Assembly (NCBI GenBank): GCA_050115555.1
Contig: JASFQI010000081.1
Location: 1-16,177, forward strand
Direction of reading: 5' to 3'
Length of the DNA: 16,177 nucleotides
DNA from: JASFQI01 sp050115555
GTDB taxonomy: Bacteria; Desulfobacterota; DSM-4660; Desulfatiglandales; HGW-15
Numbering within the stretch: the stretch's first letter is position 1; each line of letters begins with the position of its first letter. The position numbers and the translations under genes are program-made. Below, in pieces: positions 8,658 to 15,243 of this stretch. The notes below the pieces were generated by a model. The model saw only the letters and a program-made list of their open reading frames with translations, made no database searches and was not told where the DNA came from.

Positions 8658-8706
8658 GTCATGACCTCCCGAGTTTTCCGTGCGGGGGTGCGAAAGGGCT
8701 CAGGAG

Positions 8707-9783
8707 TTACCCCCTTGCGGAGTGAAAAAAAGCCTCGACCTCGGCGGTGGAATGCCTATGCCACGGTTTCAGAAATCGGGAACGAGCGCTTTGAATTCGC
8801 GCCAGGGCCTGGTGGAGCCGCTCCATGGGAATCCCCTGCCGAAGGAGCTTGCTTCGAATAGTTGCCAGGCCTTCTCGCACAAGGTGCTGGTCCTCACAGA
8901 TCAGGAGCAGATCCGCTCCGGCCTCAAAGGCCTCTGCCGCGCCCCGGGCCACGCCTCTGCCCCCGGCGATGGCCCCCATCTCCAAGTCGTCCGTGAGCAC
9001 CAGTCCATCAAATCCCATGTCCTGTCTCAAGAGATCGTTGATGACGATGCGCGAGAGGGTGGCGGGGTTCTCCGCATCCAGCGCAGTGTAAATCGCATGG
9101 GAGGTCATGACACCCGACACGCCCTCCTCGATGGCGATGCGAAAAGGCATCAGGCTCTTGGAGTCCAGTTCATCCCGGTCCAGTACAATCTTCGGAAGGT
9201 GCAGGTGCGGGTCCTTGGAGGTCCGTCCCAGCCCTGGAAAATGCTTGGCCACAGCCATAACGCCTTCGGCCTGAAAGGTTTGAATCACGGTGCGACCCAG
9301 TTCGGCCACGACCTGCGGGTCCTCCCCGAACGTCCTTCCCCGAAGGTGCTCCTCCGGATCGCCGCACGGCACGTCCAGCACCGGGGCCAGGTTCATGTTC
9401 AGGCCGACGAGCTTCATTTCCCTCGCAGTGATCCGGGCGAACTCCTCGGCGCGATGCCGCGGGTTCCCGTCGTTCCCAATGGCCTCGTTCCCGGGAAACT
9501 CCGTGAACGGCGACTTGAGTCGCGCCACGCGTCCTCCTTCCTGATCCACGGACAGGAAGAGCGGATTCCCATGGGCCTCCAGGGCTGCCTCCTGAAGCTC
9601 GCGGCACAGGGTGGAAAGCTGGACCGGGTCTTCGATGTTCCGGGAGAAAAGGATGATCCCTCCCGGGTGGACCTGCCGAATGAGCGTTCGTGTTTCCCTG
9701 TCCAGGGTCTTCCCTGGAAGACCGCACATGAAAAGCTGTCCGACCATCCGGTCGAGTTCCGAGAGTTCGAGCGTGGTATTCAA
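8707..9783 (-). CDS. nagZ: Beta-N-acetylhexosaminidase NagZ (glycoside hydrolase family 3)
   Basis: NagZ removes N-acetylglucosamine from anhydromuropeptides during peptidoglycan recycling in the cytoplasm; no signal peptide is seen here. Motifs in order: GGIILFSRNI (41-50), SVDQEGGRVARL (78-89), the substrate lysine-histidine motif KHFPG (170-174), the mobile-loop DPH (181-183) matching the Asp-x-His general acid/base dyad of NagZ enzymes, GVMTSHAIY (~214-222), and LTDDLEMGAI with the nucleophile Asp (~253-262). The residues after KHFPG read LGRTSKDPH rather than the commoner HGDTxxDSH. The length of 358 residues fits. The start is TTG with AAGGGC seven bases upstream; a TGA lies two codons further up, so the only alternative is the internal ATG at codon 13. 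Confidence 0.93.
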   Translation of the reverse strand: MNTTLELSELDRMVGQLFMCGLPGKTLDRETRTLIRQVHPGGIILFSRNIEDPVQLSTLCRELQEAALEAHGNPLFLSVDQEGGRVARLKSPFTEFPGNEAIGNDGNPRHRAEEFARITAREMKLVGLNMNLAPVLDVPCGDPEEHLRGRTFGEDPQVVAELGRTVIQTFQAEGVMAVAKHFPGLGRTSKDPHLHLPKIVLDRDELDSKSLMPFRIAIEEGVSGVMTSHAIYTALDAENPATLSRIVINDLLRQDMGFDGLVLTDDLEMGAIAGGRGVARGAAEAFEAGADLLLICEDQHLVREGLATIRSKLLRQGIPMERLHQALARIQSARSRFLKPWHRHSTAEVEAFFHSARG

Positions 9784-9873
9784 GAATCAAGCCCTTATCG
9801 TGAAAACACCCCTCATTCCATGTTCATCCGGATTCGATGGTGGATTGTGGCGGGGTGATTACGTGTTCATGGG

Positions 9874-9901
9874 ATTATAGGATGAGTGCGACACATGCCA
9901 C
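9874..9901 (-). promoter_or_regulatory. Candidate sigma-70 promoter of the nagZ-usp-usp group
   Basis: On the minus strand a perfect -10 TATAAT (9874-9879) lies 16 bases after GTGGCA (9896-9901), a 4/6 match to TTGACA. Transcription would begin near 9867, giving a leader of about 85 bases before the nagZ TTG. There is no experimental support. Confidence 0.4.
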
Positions 9902-10066
9902 GAATCACACGTTTTCTTGAACGAGGGGAATCCGCCCCTTGGGTCGTGTCTGTTTTGGGAAAGCTTGTGTACCTGCACGGTTTGCGCGAACCCCGTCCTC
10001 CGGCAGGACACGGCACACGTTGATTCGCCCCGGTCATTTCTCTATACCGAACCGGCACGAAATGCA

Positions 10067-10081
10067 ACGGGAATCCCGGTG
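10067..10081 (-). terminator. Weak hairpin after the histidine kinase gene
   Basis: Just past the kinase stop, the minus strand reads ACCGGGATTCCCGTT, a short CGGGA/TCCCG palindrome, followed by GCATTT rather than a true U-run. It could be a weak terminator or only a local palindrome. Confidence 0.25.
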
Positions 10082-10096
10082 TTTGCCCCCCGACAC

Positions 10097-12601
10097 CTAT
10101 TCGGATTCGTCATCTTCGAAGAGACGGCCAAGCGAGAGACTGAGCTCCATCACGTCCACCGGCTTGGTGATGTAACCCGCGAGCATCTCGCGGGTGGTTT
10201 CGTCGATCCCGTGCGGGCCTTGTTCATCGTATCCCGAGATGAGGATCACGCGGGCCTGGGGGTCCATGCGAAGCAGCTCCTTCATGCCCGCGATCCCGTC
10301 CATCCCGGGCATGTTGCGATCCATGAGAACGAGCTCCGGCGCCTGGCTCTGATAGACCTTCAGGGCCTCCGAAGCGCCGGGAGCGGTGACCACTGCATAG
10401 CCCAGGGATTCGAGAAGATCTCTCAGGGCGCTCAGCATGCTCTCCTCGTCGTCCACGACCAGAATCTTGCGCCCTTTTCCGTGAAACGGGATCTCTATCT
10501 CTTCTTCTGTGTCGCCCACTTCCTCCTGGATCACGACGAGAGGCAGGTGAACGCGAAACCGGGTTCCCCTTCCGGGAACCGAGTAAAGACTCACTTCGCC
10601 CCCGTGGTTCTTAATGATGCCGTAGCTCGTGGAAAGGCCGAGTCCCGTTCCCTGATGCTTTTCCTTGGTCGTGAAAAAGGGGTCGAAACACTTCTTTTGA
10701 GTCTCCGGGGACATGCCCTCTCCGGTGTCCTCGATCTCCACCTCGGCGCGGTCCCCTGAGCTCTCTGCACGAATGGACAGAACCCCTCCATCCGGCATGG
10801 CGTCCCGGGCATTCGTGCAAAGGTTCATGAAGACCTGTCGCAGGGCGGGATCGTCTCCAAGAATCGGCAGGGACTCCGGAAGGGACATGCGGATCTCGAT
10901 TTTCCGGTCAAAGGACTGGCGGATCAGGTCATACGTTTCCTGAAGAACCCCCACGAGTTCCACCCGCCTGAACCCCGAGCCCCGACGCTTGCGGGCAAAC
11001 TGCATCAGCCCTTCGACCAGGCTCGATCCGCGCTTCACATAACGGTTCATGCGCCGGGCCAACTCGGAAAGCTCCTGATCGTCCCCGCGCTTCATCTGAA
11101 GCAACTGGCTGTTGACCGAGATCCCGGCCAGGATGTTCCGAAAGTTGTGGGCCACACCACTGGCGATGGTCCCGATGGACTCCATCCTCTGGGCGTGCTG
11201 AAGCTGGGCCTCGAGCTTGCGGTTTTCGGTGATGTCCCGAAGGATCATCAGAAGACCTGCAGGCCGGCCCTCGTGGTCGTCATAACGAGAGGTACTGATG
11301 CTTACGTCCAGGAGCCGGCCGTCTTTGGTGTGCCGTCGAGTCTCAAATCCCTGAATAGGCGTTCCCTGCTCAATGAGCGTATGGAGGAATGACTCGGTCC
11401 GATCCTTCTCGCTTTCAGGGACATACGGCAGGGGCCGCCCTTCGAGCTCCTCCAGGCCCCACCCGAAAATCCTCGTGAACGAAGGGCTCACGTACCGCGT
11501 GCGGCCCTCGAGATCGTACAGCACAATGGCATCGGCCGATGAATGGAGCAGGGAACGGTATACCTCTTCACGCTGAAGGCTGGATTCGTATAGTTCCCGA
11601 TACTCCTCCCGGCTTCGGCTGAGTTCCTCTTCGGCCCGCCTTCGTTCCTCCACCTGGCGTCTGAGGAGCTCATTTGCGGCCAGGAGCTCTCGAGCTCGAT
11701 CCTCCACCAGGTCCTCGAGGTGATCCTGATGGCGGCGGATTTCTTCCTCAATGCGTTTGCGCTCCGTGATATCGCGCACAATGCCGCGAAAGCCTATCTT
11801 TTTCCCCTTCTCGTCCCGGATCAGGGACACCGAGGCCTCGATCTGAACCGGGGTACCGTCCTTTCTTTGAAGAACCCAGTCCAGGCCCTTATCCGCTTGC
11901 CCCGTACGGTACACTTGCCTGAACGCCCGATACACCTTCCCGGCCACCTCCGGGTCCATATATTGCCGGTTGTTCATGCCCGTAAGTTCTTGGCGCGTGT
12001 ATCCGGTCAACCGGCAGACGGAGTCGTTGAAGAAGGTGAAATTTCCATAAAGATCGACTTCGTAGTATCCTTCTTCGATGCTTTCCAGGATGGTTCGATA
12101 TCGCTCCTCCCCCTCTCTCAAGGATTTCTCCGTCCGCAGGCGATCAGTGATATCCTGGGCGATTCCCTGCACATAAGCCGGCTTGCCACCATCATGGACC
12201 AGCCGGTTCCGGTACTCCAGGATCCGGATGCTGCCGTCCTTTCCAATGGCCCGGATCAAGCCCTTGTCCTCCCCCTGACGCAGAATCCTCTCCAGGTACG
12301 CATCGAACTCGTCGCGGACCCTCTCTTCGAGCATTTCCTTAATCTTACGCCCAATAAGCTCCTTCTCGCTGTATCCGCCGGCGCGGCGAACCGCGACATT
12401 GATGTCCGTGAACCGGCCCTCCAGGTCGTGGCAGTAGAGGTACTCCGAAGCGCTCTCGAACATCCGCCGATACTTCTTTTCACGGGCCTCCAGCGTCTTC
12501 TGCGCCGCACGCAGTTCGCGAAGCTCCGTCTCCAGCCTCTCGGCTCGAGCTATCGTCTCTTCAAGGTCCTTTTGTGCGTTCAATGGTTTGTTTTTTGACA
12601 A
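10097..12601 (-). CDS. Hybrid sensor histidine kinase with three PAS domains and a C-terminal receiver
   Basis: This 834-residue cytoplasmic two-component protein has no membrane segments. Order: coiled coil (~10-42); PAS1 (~43-155); PAS2 with PAC (~165-285, ending IVRDITERKR); coiled coil (~285-345); PAS3 (~346-462, ending ILRDITENRK); dimerisation/phosphoacceptor segment with His485 in GVAHNFRNILAGI; ATPase domain with N box FMNLCTNARDAM, G1 EDTGEGM, F box FDPFFTTK and G2 GTGLGLST (651-658); and a receiver with acidic pair Asp717/718, phospho-Asp761 in LVLMDRNMPGMDG, Ser789 and Lys813. The residue after the phospho-His is Asn, not the usual Asp/Glu. The start is TTG with GAGGGG (12609-12614) seven bases upstream. 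No response regulator gene is adjacent, so the partner is unknown; the PAS ligand is also unknown. Confidence 0.93.
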   Translation of the reverse strand: MSKNKPLNAQKDLEETIARAERLETELRELRAAQKTLEAREKKYRRMFESASEYLYCHDLEGRFTDINVAVRRAGGYSEKELIGRKIKEMLEERVRDEFDAYLERILRQGEDKGLIRAIGKDGSIRILEYRNRLVHDGGKPAYVQGIAQDITDRLRTEKSLREGEERYRTILESIEEGYYEVDLYGNFTFFNDSVCRLTGYTRQELTGMNNRQYMDPEVAGKVYRAFRQVYRTGQADKGLDWVLQRKDGTPVQIEASVSLIRDEKGKKIGFRGIVRDITERKRIEEEIRRHQDHLEDLVEDRARELLAANELLRRQVEERRRAEEELSRSREEYRELYESSLQREEVYRSLLHSSADAIVLYDLEGRTRYVSPSFTRIFGWGLEELEGRPLPYVPESEKDRTESFLHTLIEQGTPIQGFETRRHTKDGRLLDVSISTSRYDDHEGRPAGLLMILRDITENRKLEAQLQHAQRMESIGTIASGVAHNFRNILAGISVNSQLLQMKRGDDQELSELARRMNRYVKRGSSLVEGLMQFARKRRGSGFRRVELVGVLQETYDLIRQSFDRKIEIRMSLPESLPILGDDPALRQVFMNLCTNARDAMPDGGVLSIRAESSGDRAEVEIEDTGEGMSPETQKKCFDPFFTTKEKHQGTGLGLSTSYGIIKNHGGEVSLYSVPGRGTRFRVHLPLVVIQEEVGDTEEEIEIPFHGKGRKILVVDDEESMLSALRDLLESLGYAVVTAPGASEALKVYQSQAPELVLMDRNMPGMDGIAGMKELLRMDPQARVILISGYDEQGPHGIDETTREMLAGYITKPVDVMELSLSLGRLFEDDESE

Positions 12602-12817
12602 GTTTTCGCCCCTCTTTCTTGCGATTGAAAAACCATGAACTCAGGCGTGAAAATCCAGGGCACGTTCAGGGTTGCCCTATCCGCAGCGGAAAGCTATCGT
12701 ACGGCATACAGAGACAAAAGCGACGATTCTCTTCCCTCCTTTTTGCCGTCCGGACGCCTGGAAACCGAACCCGAGGCAGGCAACGCCCGTTCCCCTGTAA
12801 CCGACGGAGGCCTATCT
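12602..12817. other. Divergent intergenic region between kinase and nucleotidyltransferase
   Basis: This 216-base spacer must hold the promoters of both divergent genes, but no convincing -35/-10 pair stands out. It contains AGGGCA/TGCCCT (12657-12662 with 12673-12678, ten-base loop) directly followed by the palindrome TCCGCAGCGGA (12680-12690). The two neighbouring hairpins could be operators or a short mRNA leader. The nucleotidyltransferase frame stays open through part of this region, but the sequence there does not read as protein of that family. Confidence 0.35.
12806..12810 (+). promoter_or_regulatory. Ribosome binding site selecting a TTG start for the nucleotidyltransferase
   Basis: GGAGG ends seven bases before TTG at 12818. 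The alternative ATG at 12827 is 16 bases away. The resulting N-terminus MKAMILAAGLGTRLRPLT matches the family exactly. Confidence 0.75.
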
Positions 12818-13717
12818 TTGAAGGCGATGATTCTCGCAGCAGGACTCGGCACGAGGCTCCGCCCGCTGACGGATGTCCGGCCGAAACCACTCGTTCCCGT
12901 ATTAAATCGGCCGGTTCTTGAACGAACTATAACATATTTGAAAAGCCAGGGCATCACTCGCGTTGTGGTAAACGCGCATCACCACGCACAACGCCTCATT
13001 GCTTACCTCCAAGGCGGCCGTGCCTTCGAAATCCCGGTGGAAGTCCGCTTTGAGCCCCGCATCCTGGGAACCGGCGGAGGCATTCGGAATGTCTCCGACT
13101 TCTGGGGTGAGGATCCCCTTCTGGTCGTGAACGGCGACATCGTGACCGCGATCGGCCTCTCCCCGGCCTTCCGGTTTCACCGGGAATCCGGCGCCGAAGC
13201 CACCCTCCTTTTACACGACCACCCCGCGTTTCGGCAAATCCTGGTGGACGAAGTCGGACAGGTGCGGGACATCGCCTCGAAGCCCCGTCCCGGAAGGCTG
13301 GCTTTTACCGGCATTCATATCCTGGAGCCCGGCATGCGCCGTTGGATCCCTGAAACAGGATTTTCCAACATCATCACCTCCTATCGGGAAATGATTGAAA
13401 AAGGAGAACCGCCGGCTGGATACGTAACCCAAGGGGAATACTGGCGAGACATTGGCACCATAGAGAGCTACCTTCTTGCCAACCAGGAGGCTTCCGAGGG
13501 GGCCGTGCACGTAGGAGAGAATTGTTCAGTGGATCCCTCTGCGCACCTAGAGGACTGGTGCGTGATCGGAGCCGGCAGCCGCGTGGGACCGGGGGCCTCG
13601 ATCGCCCGCTCCGTGCTCTGGGAAGAGGTGACCGTAGAGAAGGGCGTGCGCATCGAGGACAGCGTGGTCACGGCCGGCCGGACGGTCGACCGGGATCTGT
13701 TGGGAGGCGCATGGTAG
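12818..13717 (+). CDS. Sugar-phosphate nucleotidyltransferase, MurU-like, with C-terminal hexapeptide extension
   Basis: This is an NDP-sugar pyrophosphorylase of the Rossmann-like nucleotidyltransferase fold. Visible motifs are LAAGLGTRLRPLTD (6-19) with RPKPLVPV (21-28), the sugar-binding LGTGGGIRN (~81-89), the metal-binding VVNGD, FTGIHILEP, and YWRDIGT. In 299 residues, the last ~65 form a left-handed parallel beta-helix-like tail (VHVGENCSVDPSAHLEDWCVIG, read in hexapeptide steps). The Pseudomonas MurU is only about 220 residues and lacks such a tail. With an AmgK-like kinase and NagZ nearby, MurNAc-1-phosphate uridylylation is the favoured role, but mannose-1-phosphate guanylyl- or glucose-1-phosphate transferase activity is possible. 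The TTG start is set by GGAGG; upstream ATG starts add unrelated residues. Confidence 0.85.
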   Translation: MKAMILAAGLGTRLRPLTDVRPKPLVPVLNRPVLERTITYLKSQGITRVVVNAHHHAQRLIAYLQGGRAFEIPVEVRFEPRILGTGGGIRNVSDFWGEDPLLVVNGDIVTAIGLSPAFRFHRESGAEATLLLHDHPAFRQILVDEVGQVRDIASKPRPGRLAFTGIHILEPGMRRWIPETGFSNIITSYREMIEKGEPPAGYVTQGEYWRDIGTIESYLLANQEASEGAVHVGENCSVDPSAHLEDWCVIGAGSRVGPGASIARSVLWEEVTVEKGVRIEDSVVTAGRTVDRDLLGGAW

Positions 13718-13728
13718 GGGGAGGTCTG

Positions 13729-13908
13729 GATTAAGGATTGAAGGGGTAAGGATTATGGGAAGGCCCGCCGGGCCCGAGGTGTTGGGTGTTGAGGTGTTAA
13801 GGTGTTAAGGGAAAATGAACCACGAAACACAAACACGAGCCACGGCCTTTCATCCACGACTTACGCATCACGCCTTTTTACCCCTTACCCCTCTAATCCT
13901 TAATCCTG
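13729..13908 (+). repeat. Heptamer-built intergenic repeat, copy D (between convergent genes)
   Basis: It starts 11 bases after the nucleotidyltransferase stop. The left arm is GGATTAAGGATTGAAGGGG followed by TAAGGATTAT, and the right arm has exact 7-base steps ACCCCTT, ACCCCTC, TAATCCT, TAATCCT; the arms are reverse complements over about 20 bp with small gaps. Inside lie a hairpin GGCCC/GCC/GGGCC (13762-13774), a zone of four GGTGTT words at 7-8-base spacing, GGGAAAATGAA, CCACGAAACACAAACACGAG, and an extra CATCCACGACTTACGCATCACG segment split over two words. The TAA of the convergent EAL/HDOD gene (13900-13902) lies in the right arm. Confidence 0.88.
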
Positions 13909-15114
13909 ATGCTGGAGCTGATCCGCCATGGACAGGGCCTCCACATAGCAGCCGGGAATGAGGGTTGGATCCAGTCCCACCGCTCCGGCAAGGGCATCCA
14001 CCTCGGCCCAATCGCCGTGCTCGTATTGTTCGACCAGGCGAAGGATGTAGCCGTACTTTCCGTTTCGGTGAATCAGGGCCTCCTTGATGGCGTCGGAAAG
14101 GGGTAAGGGCTCCATGAGCGATGCCATGGGCGCATCCATAATCGCATCGATCAGGGAAAAGAGCCCCAGCGTAAAAAGCTCGGCCGGGTTCTTGCCGAAC
14201 CCTCCCTGGACGCCAATCCCCTCACAGAACCGGGCCCGGACCATGGACTCCCGGATCAGCTCGTCGGGTTTTTCAGAGTTCAGGCTCGACATGGCCACCA
14301 GCGAAAGAAAGCGGCGAATCCCCTTCTCTCCCAGGAGCACAATGGCCTGCCGAATGGAGGTGATGTTCGAGAGGCGTCGGAAGTAGGCCGAGTTGATGTA
14401 CCGAAGAAGCTTGTAAGAAATCGCAACATCCTGCTCGATAACCTTTTCCAGCTTCCCAAAGGCCACGTCCTCCCGGTTCGCCTCGGCCATGATTTGGAGA
14501 AGGTGCATCTGGGGGCTGTCGACGTCCTTTCCCACGAGCACCTCGGGACGGCTGAAAAAGTACCCCTGAAAGTATCGAAACCCCATGTCCCTGGCGGCTT
14601 GAAACTCTTCGTGCGTCTCCACCTTTTCCGCAAGCCACAGGAGATTCTTGGAGGAGAGCGCCTCCAGGACCGGCGGAAGCGTTTCCAGAGGCGTGGCCCT
14701 CAGATCAAACTTGATGATCCTGGAGACCTCGATCAGCGGCGCCATCTCCGGCCGGTAGCAAAAATCATCCAGGGCAAGGGTGTAACCCGCTTCCGCGATC
14801 TCCCGACACGCCCGGACCACTTCTTCCTCCGGCTCCACGTCCTCGAGGATCTCCACCACCACTCGCTCCGGAGGGAACATCATGGGGACGCGTTTAACCA
14901 GCAGGTCTCGTGTGAAGTTCACGAATGCGGTCCCCGTGCCGGTCACCCGCTCGATTCCCATGGAGAAAAAACTGTTGGAAAGAAGACGGGAAGTGGCCTC
15001 GTCACCGTCGATATCCGGGAATGCATTGTCCAGCCCGTCACGGAACAACAGCTCATAACCGTAACGGTCCTTGCTTGTCTTGAAAACGGGTTGCCTTGCC
15101 ACGTACACGTCCAT
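13900..15114 (-). CDS. EAL/HDOD signalling protein (YuxH-like, probable inactive c-di-GMP phosphodiesterase)
   Basis: This 404-residue cytoplasmic protein has an N-terminal degenerate EAL domain (~1-200): VARQPVF, GYELLFRDG in place of EALLR, FVNFTRDLL, ILEDVEP, LALDDFCYRPE in place of DDFGTG, and YFQGYFFSRPE. A C-terminal HDOD domain follows (~205-400): ISYKLLRYINSAYF, ITSIRQAIVLLG, FTLGLFSLID. Several EAL metal-binding and catalytic residues are changed, so a c-di-GMP sensor or scaffold role is more likely than hydrolysis; HDOD domains lack the HD catalytic pair. The start at ATG 15112-15114 has GGGAG eight bases upstream; an ATG two codons earlier would have only a 2-base spacing. It is divergent from the AmgK-like gene and convergent with the nucleotidyltransferase across repeat D. 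Confidence 0.9.
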   Translation of the reverse strand: MDVYVARQPVFKTSKDRYGYELLFRDGLDNAFPDIDGDEATSRLLSNSFFSMGIERVTGTGTAFVNFTRDLLVKRVPMMFPPERVVVEILEDVEPEEEVVRACREIAEAGYTLALDDFCYRPEMAPLIEVSRIIKFDLRATPLETLPPVLEALSSKNLLWLAEKVETHEEFQAARDMGFRYFQGYFFSRPEVLVGKDVDSPQMHLLQIMAEANREDVAFGKLEKVIEQDVAISYKLLRYINSAYFRRLSNITSIRQAIVLLGEKGIRRFLSLVAMSSLNSEKPDELIRESMVRARFCEGIGVQGGFGKNPAELFTLGLFSLIDAIMDAPMASLMEPLPLSDAIKEALIHRNGKYGYILRLVEQYEHGDWAEVDALAGAVGLDPTLIPGCYVEALSMADQLQHQD

Positions 15115-15122
15115 ACACATTT

Positions 15123-15127
15123 CTCCC
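15123..15127 (-). promoter_or_regulatory. Ribosome binding site deciding the EAL/HDOD start
   Basis: GGGAG on the minus strand sits 8 bases from the ATG at 15114 but only 2 bases from the ATG at 15120, favouring the former. A longer form from 15186 would place this site inside coding sequence. Confidence 0.65.
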
Positions 15128-15167
15128 TGATTTCCTATCGGCGACTGAGTGAAAGCCGACATCCTTA

Positions 15168-15196
15168 TGGACTTTGCAAAAACCATTCCCTAGAAT
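15168..15196 (+). promoter_or_regulatory. Candidate sigma-70 promoter of the AmgK-like gene
   Basis: TGGACT (15168-15173, 4/6 to TTGACA) and TAGAAT (15191-15196, 5/6 to TATAAT) are 17 bases apart, giving a predicted start near 15203 and a leader of about 40 bases. It lies in the divergent spacer shared with the EAL/HDOD gene. Confidence 0.45.
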
Positions 15197-15243
15197 GACA
15201 TGAGATCCCGCTTGAGGGTGCTGAACCGAAACCAAGGAGAATC

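Larger units (their letters stand above)
9784..10096. other. Intergenic region with nested inverted repeats upstream of nagZ
   Basis: This 313-base spacer has no credible gene. It contains nested complementary segments: AGGGGAATC (9924-9932) with GATTCGCCCC (10022-10031, one bulge), GTCGTGTC (9943-9950) with GACACGGC (10007-10014), CTGC (9973-9976) with GCAG (10003-10006), and GGTT (9979-9982) with AACC (9989-9992). Together they give a ~108-base folded unit. A competing hairpin AGGGG/CCCCT exists near 9924-9940. Transcription direction cannot be set from base pairing. A minus-strand promoter-like TTGCAT/TATAGA pair (15-base spacer, -10 at 10041-10046) would transcribe it toward nagZ. No known riboswitch signature was recognised. 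Confidence 0.35.

Noticed and set aside
7674..8861. A 395-codon + strand frame opposite the two usp genes and the end of nagZ
   Set aside because: It is antisense to well-supported Usp and NagZ genes, with no recognisable motif and His/Pro-rich composition typical of a shadow frame in GC-rich DNA. The same applies to the 392-codon frame over nagZ (8680-9858).
9890..9910. Sigma-54 promoter (TGGCAT ... GC) upstream of nagZ
   Set aside because: The GG and GC elements are 8 rather than 10 bases apart and the TTGCA half is missing.
12650..12730. Possible c-di-GMP (GEMM-type) riboswitch, suggested by GGAAAGCTATCG and GGGTTGCCC words near an EAL gene
   Set aside because: The order of words and the two conserved helices of that riboswitch are not present, and the EAL gene is not downstream.
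12635..12817. N-terminal extension of the nucleotidyltransferase from an ATG at 12635
   Set aside because: The extra 61 residues show no similarity to the family, and GGAGG with a TTG at 12818 explains the canonical N-terminus.
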